A DNA stretch of 5,985 nt from Candidatus Zixiibacteriota bacterium (GTDB taxonomy: Bacteria > Zixibacteria > MSB-5A5 > GN15 > PGXB01), in NCBI GenBank assembly GCA_003641425.1, contig QNAH01000181.1, forward strand, positions 1 through 5,985. Direction: 5' to 3'. A program made the position numbers and the translations under genes. Positions 1-5,058 of the stretch are shown one piece after another. Position 1 is the first letter of the stretch. Every line of letters begins with the position of its first letter. Under the pieces are notes generated by a model. That model saw nothing but the letters and a program-made list of their open reading frames with translations. It was not told the origin of the DNA and ran no database searches.

Positions 1-1
1 A

Positions 2-43
2 ATTGTTGCGTTATCTAATGTCGTGCCCCCGGATATTGTGTAA
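2..43 (+). CDS. Possible C-terminal tail of an upstream gene (partial)
   Basis: This frame is open from the left edge and reads IVALSNVVPPDIV before a TAA stop at 41-43. The stop touches the first base of the terminator stem at 44, which is the usual arrangement for the last gene of a transcription unit. Thirteen residues are too few to name a family. Another plus-strand frame stays open through the terminator and is therefore less credible. The call rests only on where the stop lies, so confidence is low. Confidence 0.25.
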   Translation: MVALSNVVPPDIV

Positions 44-76
44 AAAAGGCCGGGATTACAATAATTCCGGCCTTTT
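44..76. terminator. Bidirectional rho-independent terminator
   Basis: A long hairpin pairs 44-57 with 63-76 around a five-base loop, ACAAT. The core is AAAAGGCCGG pairing with CCGGCCTTTT, extended inwards by one G-T and three A-T pairs. T-runs occur downstream on both strands: TTTT at 73-76 on plus, and the A-run at 42-47 reads as T6 on minus. It can therefore end a plus-strand gene entering from the left and the minus-strand gene at 91-303, whose stop lies 14 bases away. Confidence 0.82.
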
Positions 77-90
77 AAATTATACGAATA

Positions 91-303
91 TCAGCAAACC
101 GAAGGCGGGCTGTCTTTGTGCAGATAACTTATTTTGTGGGATATATCGAGGATGTTCCGATTACCGCCGCCGCCGGCATCTCCAGACACTATCGGATCCG
201 GCGAGTCTTTTGTCATATCTGCATGGCCAAAAAGAAGAATACAAGTCAGGAAAAAACAAATTGCAGGTGTACGATGACCGTTTTCCATATTGTATTTACG
301 CAT
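91..303 (-). CDS. Possible small secreted protein, unknown function
   Basis: This minus-strand frame encodes about 70 residues from the ATG at 303-301. It starts with a basic stretch (MRKYN), then has a hydrophobic segment at about residues 14-26 (AICFFLTCILLFG) and a plausible signal peptidase I site after GHA at residue 28. The mature peptide would be about 42 residues, with a glycine run (GDAGGGGNR) and a C-terminal cysteine. I recognise no family. Support comes from context: the stop is 14 bases from a bidirectional terminator, and the gene would be divergent from the one at 516 with a palindrome between them. There is no clear ribosome binding site before this ATG. A TTG at 333-331 in the same frame has GGAG five bases upstream and would add ten residues, so the start is uncertain. 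It may be a chance open frame. Confidence 0.4.
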   Translation of the reverse strand: MRKYNMENGHRTPAICFFLTCILLFGHADMTKDSPDPIVSGDAGGGGNRNILDISHKISYLHKDSPPSVC

Positions 304-362
304 TAATACAGGCAGGAATGTCAATATCAACAATGTAACTCCGATATCGACTTTGTCAATGA

Positions 363-390
363 ATATATTCGACCAGTCTGTCGAATATAT
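363..390. promoter_or_regulatory. Perfect 11-bp inverted repeat, likely operator
   Basis: ATATATTCGAC (363-373) and GTCGAATATAT (380-390) are exact reverse complements separated by CAGTCT. No T-run follows on either strand, so a terminator is unlikely; a 28-bp symmetric site suits a dimeric DNA-binding regulator. It lies between the putative minus-strand gene at 91-303 and the plus-strand gene at 516. A shorter related sequence, ATATCGAC, occurs at 344-351 and may be a second half-site. The regulator is unknown and none is encoded in the window. No convincing sigma70 promoter could be picked out of the AT-rich DNA between here and 515. Confidence 0.55.
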
Positions 391-515
391 GATCTAAAAT
401 AAATGATCCTTATACTCATTTAATTCTTTTTTATTTGCAAGAAATTGGCTTATTTGGATACATATCATAAGGAGACCACAAGTCAGGCGAGTTATTATTT
501 ACAGGGAGTTTTGAT

Positions 516-2090
516 ATGTCTAAGTTAATACGCTTAATTTTATCGGCTTTCCTTGGGCTGATATTAATTACCACAGTCGCAATATGCGGAACCGATGAAA
601 TATCGGATCTGGATTATAATTCATATATTAACGCCAATCAGCTTCTGACGACATCATCGAATGTTGGTCTGACGGCGCATGCTGATGGAGAAATATTCCC
701 CCAGGGGATAGGAGGTCTTTATTACCCTTATACTTCGCTGGATGATATCATCAGCGGACAGACGCATTCATTGATTTATTCATCGGGGCTATGGCTTGGC
801 GGAATAGTCGGCACTGACACTCTGGTGGCGATTGCCGAATTCACATCGGACTTCTGGCCCGGCCCCATGACAGGCGGGACATTCGATCCCGATGCCGACA
901 CAGTCTCGGCGTACCGGGTTTACAGGCTATATTCTGACAGTATGGCCCTAAATCCGAATCAGGACTATCTCGACTGGCCGGTTGGTCAGGGCGCTCCGGT
1001 AAACGGGCTCGGACAACCTGTATGTATGGGGGACCAGATGTTATGGGTGGTTTACAACGATGCCAACCCGGATGGTAACCCGTCACGAGCAAGGTTCAGC
1101 TCGCCGCTGGGTATCGAGGTGCATCAGACAACCTGGGCCTCGGATATGCCGCTTGATGAACGCGTTGTTTATATCGAATACCGCTTATTTAATAAAGGCG
1201 GAAATAACATATCGGATTTTTGTCTGTCGATCTGGCTTGATCCCGATCTGGGCGATGCCTCAGATGATCTGGTAGGATGCGATACCGCCTCGGATATTTA
1301 TTATTGCTACAATGCCACAAATGATGATGCCTATTACTACGGAAATCCCCCGGCGGTCGGGTATCGCATGATTGCCGGACCGATTACAGCTTCGACCGGG
1401 GACTCGGCCCTGTTTTTCGGGAAATATATAGACGACTATAAAAATATTCGTATGAGTTCATTCTATAAATATATCGGTGGTCAGGATCCGCAATCGGCAA
1501 CATGGGCCTATAATTATATGCGGGGATTGGAACAGGATGGAACTTTGCCGCCAAACGGATCGGTCTATCAGGTACCCGGCGATCCGGTGAACGGAACCGG
1601 TGAACTCGATTTTGCCGCCGGCAACCGGATGATGCTGGGAAGTTTCGGCCCGATCGACTTTAATACCGGCGACAGCCAGTATGTCATGATAAAAATCGGA
1701 GTCGGCCAGGGAATGGATCGCCTGACATCGATAACCGACCTTAAATACATTCTGAATGCCCCGTTCGATTTTCCTGTCGATGTCGAAGAAAAGATACCGT
1801 TAAATTTACCGGCGGAATTCACACTCGATCAGAACTATCCGAATCCATTCAACTCCTCGACTGTAATCTCATACTCGCTGTCCCGGAAATCACCGGTAAA
1901 AATCGAAATTTATAATATTCTTGGCGAGAAAATCGCTGAACTCGATCAGGGAATCAAGGCGGCCGGAAAATACAGGGTTTTATGGAACGGTCATGATAAG
2001 GACGGCAATTCTCTCCCGACCGGTTTTTATTTTTCCAGGGTGGTAACGGCGGATCGCAGCGAAACTCGCAAGATGCTTCTGTTGAAATGA
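516..2090 (+). CDS. Secreted protein with C-terminal YPNPFN sorting domain (T9SS type A-like)
   Basis: The 524-residue product is probably exported and placed on the cell surface or released. Residues 1-25 form a signal peptide (basic MSKLIR, then a hydrophobic stretch to about 24). The Cys at 24 is preceded by VAI, which is a poor lipobox. Residues from about 30 to 425 form a large, probably beta-rich region with aromatic and acidic patches such as SSGLWLGGIVG and SIWLDPDLGD; I know of no assigned activity for this type. Residues 430-524 match the type A sorting domain: NYPNPFN at 440-446, then IEIYNILGEKIAEL, WNGHDKDGNSLPTGFY and a basic, leucine-rich end. This domain has an FlgD-like Ig fold and in Bacteroidetes directs proteins through the type IX system; whether such a system operates here cannot be judged. 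AGGGAG at 503-508 lies seven bases before the ATG and fixes the start. The next gene begins 83 bases downstream and may share the transcript. Confidence 0.9.
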   Translation: MSKLIRLILSAFLGLILITTVAICGTDEISDLDYNSYINANQLLTTSSNVGLTAHADGEIFPQGIGGLYYPYTSLDDIISGQTHSLIYSSGLWLGGIVGTDTLVAIAEFTSDFWPGPMTGGTFDPDADTVSAYRVYRLYSDSMALNPNQDYLDWPVGQGAPVNGLGQPVCMGDQMLWVVYNDANPDGNPSRARFSSPLGIEVHQTTWASDMPLDERVVYIEYRLFNKGGNNISDFCLSIWLDPDLGDASDDLVGCDTASDIYYCYNATNDDAYYYGNPPAVGYRMIAGPITASTGDSALFFGKYIDDYKNIRMSSFYKYIGGQDPQSATWAYNYMRGLEQDGTLPPNGSVYQVPGDPVNGTGELDFAAGNRMMLGSFGPIDFNTGDSQYVMIKIGVGQGMDRLTSITDLKYILNAPFDFPVDVEEKIPLNLPAEFTLDQNYPNPFNSSTVISYSLSRKSPVKIEIYNILGEKIAELDQGIKAAGKYRVLWNGHDKDGNSLPTGFYFSRVVTADRSETRKMLLLK

Positions 2091-2173
2091 TCGATTTTCG
2101 ATGATAAACGTACCCAAAATCATGACGCACGCCGCCGTATTATTAGTAGAAAAGCATTAAAAGGTCACCCGCC

Positions 2174-3046
2174 ATGAGACTGTTTATAACTCTGCCGCTA
2201 TTAATTATTTTGACCGCTTTCAGCGGTTGCGGCGACACATCAACAACAGCCGAATTTGTCGATATTCGGCCCGCCTATTCCACTCTAATTAGAGTACCCT
2301 CCGATGTTCCGACCATTCAGGAAGCGATCGACGTTGCGGATGCACTCGATACGGTTCTTGTTGCCGATGGAGTCTATACCGGCCGGGGAAATCGCGATAT
2401 CGATTTTGGCGGCAAATCCATTATTTTGTTGTCCGAAAACGGTCCCCTGTCGACTGTTATAAATTGTATGGGCAATTCCCGGGAAGAACATTCGGGATTG
2501 ATTATCATGGATCGCGCCAACGATGCGGTGGTCGATGGCTTCACGATTAAAAACGCCTATATCAACAGCGGCGGCGCTGTCTATATTAGAAATTCATCGC
2601 CTGTTATAAAAAACTGCGTTTTTGCCTATAATTATGCCACCACCAGCGGCGGCGCTGTCTGGTGTAAGGGCTCATCACCGGTCTTCGAAAACTGCACTTT
2701 TGTCGGAAATTCATCCATGTCGGGCGGGGCCATGTTTGTCTCGGCAACCTCACTGCCGACACTGGATAAATGTATAGTCGCTTTTTCAGAGGAAGGCGGC
2801 GGCATCCACTCCAATGAAAGCAGCAGTCAGCCGGTATTGACCTGCTGTGATGTCTATGACAATATCGGCGGCAACTGGTCCGGAAGCATTGTCGACCAGA
2901 GCGGAATGAACGGAAATATCGAGGCCGATCCTGATTTCTGTGACCTCGGTAGCGGGGATTTCCGGCTTAAGGCCAGCTCACCCTGTATTCCGGTTAATAA
3001 CAAATGCGCCATGTTAATTGGCGCTTTGGACGCTGGATGCGAGTAA
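2174..3046 (+). CDS. Right-handed parallel beta-helix lipoprotein
   Basis: The 290-residue product begins with a hydrophobic segment ending FSGCG, so Cys19 is a likely lipidation site and the protein probably sits in the outer membrane or on the surface. Residues about 40-110 (VPTIQEAIDVADALDTVLVA) are the usual opening of secreted beta-helix proteins. Residues about 115-215 carry short coil repeats around SGGAV and SSPV plus KNC or ENC (IRNSSPVIKNC, CKGSSPVFENC). The ending, DPDFCDLGSGDFRLKASSPC followed by GALDAGC, is also typical of these proteins. The family resembles pectate lyase in fold, but no catalytic set is evident, so binding or a structural role is as likely as carbohydrate cleavage. 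The many cysteines could form disulfides outside the cell. The ribosome site is weak (AAAAGG about eleven bases before the ATG), and the short gap from the previous gene suggests possible co-transcription. Confidence 0.82.
   Translation: MRLFITLPLLIILTAFSGCGDTSTTAEFVDIRPAYSTLIRVPSDVPTIQEAIDVADALDTVLVADGVYTGRGNRDIDFGGKSIILLSENGPLSTVINCMGNSREEHSGLIIMDRANDAVVDGFTIKNAYINSGGAVYIRNSSPVIKNCVFAYNYATTSGGAVWCKGSSPVFENCTFVGNSSMSGGAMFVSATSLPTLDKCIVAFSEEGGGIHSNESSSQPVLTCCDVYDNIGGNWSGSIVDQSGMNGNIEADPDFCDLGSGDFRLKASSPCIPVNNKCAMLIGALDAGCE
2566..2660 (+). repeat. Pair of 17-bp exact direct repeats inside the beta-helix gene
   Basis: CAGCGGCGGCGCTGTCT occurs at 2566-2582 and again at 2644-2660, 78 bases (26 codons) apart and in the same reading frame. 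Both copies encode the SGGAV turn of successive beta-helix coils. Exact nucleotide identity suggests fairly recent duplication or conversion of one coil, although strong constraint on the motif could also preserve it. Confidence 0.7.
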
Positions 3047-3207
3047 ATTAGGATAATTTAAGTAGTATTTCCTGTTTTTTTGGCGAAATCTTCTCAAAAT
3101 CAATAAAAAATCTGCCGAAATTGAGTCTGCGAGAGTCATTTGGGCTTGTTTTTTCTGAACTTTTTTGTAATTTTGAAGTTCTATAGAAAAATAGAAGGGT
3201 GATTTTT

Positions 3208-3534
3208 ATGCTTAGAGTAACAAATAAGGCAAGCGAAGAATTGAAGAAAGTCCTTGATTCCGATGCTCAAAAAAATAAGAATTTGATTCTTTATTTTATG
3301 GGCGCTGGCTGAAGCGGTCCATCTCTTGGAATGGCTCTGGATGAGTCAACGGAAGGTTTGGAAGCGGTCAGCTCCAATAATATCACGGCCTATATCGATC
3401 CCAAGTTAAAAGACTATCTGTCGCAGATTGGTGAGATCAATATCGATTTCGTGACCAATGAAACCGGCAGCGGATACACTATCAAAGTCGGCGATGCCGA
3501 CTGTGGCCAGGGCGGCTGTGAGGGCTGTGGTTGA
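3208..3534 (+). CDS. IscA/HesB-like selenoprotein (Sec at codon 35, TGA 3310-3312)
   Basis: Read through the TGA, the frame gives 108 residues: LRVTNKASEELKKVL, then LILYFMGAGUSGPSLGMALD, then AYIDPKLKDYL, and a Cys- and Gly-rich tail. This is the length and order of an A-type iron-sulfur carrier. The Sec codon is residue 35, where E. coli IscA has its first ligand cysteine, and the tail has Cys99, Cys104 and Cys107 where IscA has Cys99 and Cys101. The reading continues cleanly on both sides of the TGA, and HesB-like selenoproteins are a known prokaryotic family. The protein may bind a cluster or metal, or act in redox chemistry; its substrate is unknown. The start is ATG with AAGGGTGA at 3196-3203, five bases upstream. 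The gene itself ends in TGA and TGA ends another gene here, which argues against general codon reassignment. The alternative is a pseudogene with one nonsense mutation, but no other damage is visible. Confidence 0.85.
3310..3336 (+). promoter_or_regulatory. Candidate bacterial SECIS hairpin just after the Sec codon
   Basis: Directly after the TGA, CCAT (3319-3322) can pair with ATGG (3331-3334), closing an eight-base loop CUCUUGGA at 3323-3330, and AG (3313-3314) can pair with CU (3335-3336) across a bulge. The loop holds GG at 16 and 17 bases past the UGA, at the near limit of where bacterial SECIS elements present guanines to SelB. An alternative fold pairs TCCA (3318-3321) with TGGA (3327-3330). 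The stem is short and was judged by eye, so this is a tentative call; bacterial SECIS elements vary widely. Confidence 0.45.
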
Positions 3535-3559
3535 TATAATTAAAATCTAATTTTTCTAT

Positions 3560-3597
3560 ACGGCCGGTGAGTTAAGTTTATCCCCGGCCGTTTCTTA
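3560..3597 (+). terminator. Rho-independent terminator after the selenoprotein gene
   Basis: ACGGCCGG (3560-3567) pairs exactly with CCGGCCGT (3584-3591), and GA/TC can add two more pairs beyond one mismatch. TTTCTTAT follows the stem. The stem begins 25 bases past the stop at 3534 and separates this gene from the next. Confidence 0.8.
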
Positions 3598-3644
3598 TAA
3601 AAACCGACCCATTTTATTTGGCCGAAATAATCTCATACTTTTAC

Positions 3645-3672
3645 TTGTTTTGCCGATAAGGGGTAATATATA
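3645..3672 (+). promoter_or_regulatory. Weak candidate sigma70-like promoter for the YfiR-family gene
   Basis: TTGTTT (3645-3650) and TATATA (3667-3672) are separated by 16 bases in an AT-rich gap that follows a terminator, so some promoter is expected here. The match to consensus is modest and other pairings are possible, such as TTACTT at 3641 with TAATAT at 3664. Confidence 0.3.
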
Positions 3673-3713
3673 CGGATAATTTAATAAATCATAATAATAG
3701 ACGGGGAATAATG

Positions 3714-4256
3714 ATGAAAAGGCATCTACCGGTATTTATCTTAATTTTTATTTTCGCCGCAAATGTATTTGGTCAGGACAGTACAGAAAAGGATCTTGTA
3801 AAAAAGGCTGAATTTGTAATCAAACTTATAAAAAATACCGAGTGGCCTGCCGAGAACGCGGGCGGTAACGATACATTCGTAATTTCAGTAATCGGACAGG
3901 CGTCATTTGTCGGAAAACTCAGGGATCTGGCCGCAACCGATACCAAATTGAAAAAAACCATTGAGATTAAAGCTCTTTCCGTCGACGATGATTTTTCAGG
4001 ATCAAATATTATATTCATGGGTGAGAATGACTTATCTACCCTGGCTCAGGTTCTGAAAAGGATAGAGAATCGCCCCATCCTGACCATAACCGATATTGAC
4101 GGATTGGCCCGTTACGGTGTCATTGTGGAATTGGTTTCGGATAATGAAGGCAAGGGGAAAGTTGATTTTATTATCAATAAAATGGTTATGAAAAAGGCCG
4201 GTTTGAATATAAGTGAAGATCTTATAAAGCAAGCAAAAAAGACATACGGAAAATAG
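3714..4256 (+). CDS. YfiR/DUF4154 family periplasmic protein
   Basis: The product is about 180 residues. A signal peptide (MKRHLPVFILIFIFAANVFG, cut before QD) sends it to the periplasm. The mature part has the order expected of the YfiR family: KKAEFVIKLIKNTEWP, then a strand FVISVIGQASFVGKL, then SNIIFM, then PILTITDIDGLARYGVIVEL, and the closing VDFIINKMVMKKAGLNISEDL. YfiR of Pseudomonas holds back the membrane diguanylate cyclase YfiN; other family members lie beside histidine kinases or TonB receptors. No partner is visible here, because the gene stands alone between two terminators. The product has no cysteine at all, unlike Pseudomonas YfiR, so it cannot form that protein's disulfides. 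Two ATGs lie in tandem (3711 and 3714); GGGGA at 3703-3707 is six bases before the second but only three before the first, so I chose the second. Confidence 0.85.
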   Translation: MKRHLPVFILIFIFAANVFGQDSTEKDLVKKAEFVIKLIKNTEWPAENAGGNDTFVISVIGQASFVGKLRDLAATDTKLKKTIEIKALSVDDDFSGSNIIFMGENDLSTLAQVLKRIENRPILTITDIDGLARYGVIVELVSDNEGKGKVDFIINKMVMKKAGLNISEDLIKQAKKTYGK

Positions 4257-4275
4257 AATTATAATATGGCTTTTG

Positions 4276-4306
4276 ACCGCCCGGTTTCAGGCCGGGCGGT
4301 TTTTTT
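4276..4306 (+). terminator. Strong rho-independent terminator after the YfiR-family gene
   Basis: ACCGCCCGG (4276-4284) pairs perfectly with CCGGGCGGT (4292-4300) around TTTCAGG, followed by T7 (4300-4306). It begins 19 bases after the stop at 4256. The minus-strand frame at 4222-4752 runs through this hairpin and into the YfiR gene, which is one reason to reject it as a gene. Confidence 0.92.
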
Positions 4307-4342
4307 ATGGATAAAATACCCTTATCAGAACGGCATATTGAC

Positions 4343-4882
4343 GAAATAGCTATTGTCTGAAGAAAAAATATCATAAACAGTCGAATTTGCGGCAAGGGTA
4401 TGGATATTGCCGGTATCGACAATTCTCCCCTTGCCGCCAGGACATATCGGGAAAGAAGTCTTAAGACTATCCTGGAAATGTCGGTGACCCGGATTAACCC
4501 TCGGCTGGGTAAATTCGGGACATTAAGCATGCCGGGTAATAACTTCGGACTGTTCGGAAACCTCAAGCGCGTACACTGGCTTTTGCGGAAGTTTAAAGAG
4601 ATCACCTGACCCGGCGCCGGAATTATTGCCAAATCAAACGAATATACAGACACGAAAGAGCCGTTTCCCCTGCGGTAATATAAATTGAATAAACAGCGGG
4701 GCCACATGCCCGGTCGGCTAAGGATACGAATCAGATACCGAAAATATGTCACGCCCTGGTTTGATTATTTACTTGTCACCCGTAATGAAATAAGGCATAT
4801 TGTAAACGGTACCGGCCGGGAAATCGAAAGATTTATAGACTAAGGTGGTTCGGCTTATACAGTCATTAAGAAAAGAGCATGA
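4343..4882 (+). pseudogene. Decayed class I SAM-dependent methyltransferase
   Basis: One plus-strand frame, with no shift, carries methyltransferase-like sequence broken by stops at 4358 (TGA), 4607 (TGA), 4676 (TAA) and 4841 (TAA), and ends at TGA 4880-4882. Recognisable parts, in order: GMDIAGIDNSPLAA (4397-4438), the strand and acidic residue after the SAM-binding loop; LGKFGTLSMPGNNFGLFG (about 4507-4560), strand 4; GAGIIAKSNE just after the second stop, strand 5; and KYVTPWFDYLLVTRNEI then GTGREIERFID (4742-4840), the C-terminal strands. The glycine-rich SAM motif expected near 4343-4390 is eroded, and the N-terminus that should precede it is missing, because a terminator lies directly upstream. 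Two of the four stops are TAA, so selenocysteine cannot explain them. The intact stretch from ATG 4400 to 4609 has no properly spaced ribosome site. Substrate unknown; the family call rests on motif order seen by eye. Confidence 0.72.
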
Positions 4883-4976
4883 GACAGGCCCTCCGGACAG
4901 CGCCGCATCATTGTATCATATTGTTGCTCTTAACATTACAAGACATGCCCGGCGGGACCATGAGGTATCATTTTGC

Positions 4977-5005
4977 TTGACATACATATTTCATTTGGTT
5001 AATAT
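4977..5005 (+). promoter_or_regulatory. Sigma70-like promoter for the alpha-oxoamine synthase gene
   Basis: A perfect -35 box, TTGACA (4977-4982), is followed after exactly 17 bases by TAATAT (5000-5005), which matches four of six consensus -10 positions. Transcription would start near 5012, leaving a leader of about 47 bases that contains both possible ribosome sites. The 94 bases between the pseudogene stop and this promoter (4883-4976) show no gene or clear hairpin. Confidence 0.62.
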
Positions 5006-5058
5006 TGTTGTTTCTGGATAAAAAAGAGGTATTGGAATTGGAGACCAAGGAACAGACA

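Noticed and set aside
3..338. Open frame on the plus strand at the left edge
   Set aside because: It reads straight through the terminator hairpin at 44-76, has no domain-like pattern, and overlaps the more plausible minus-strand frame.
3208..3312. General reassignment of TGA to an amino acid in this organism
   Set aside because: The genes ending at 2090 and 3534 both use TGA as their stop at the expected C-terminus.
3331..3534. Starting the IscA-like gene at the internal ATG at 3331
   Set aside because: This would remove the N-terminal half of a well-matched IscA fold, including residue 35; the upstream ATG at 3208 has a good ribosome site.
4358..4609. In-frame TGA codons at 4358 and 4607 as further selenocysteine sites
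   Set aside because: The same frame also has TAA stops at 4676 and 4841, and neither TGA falls where a catalytic Cys would be expected in a methyltransferase; point-mutation decay explains all four.
4222..4752. 176-codon open frame on the minus strand
   Set aside because: It runs through a strong plus-strand terminator and into the 3' end of the YfiR-family gene, is the antisense of the methyltransferase remnant, and resembles no known protein.
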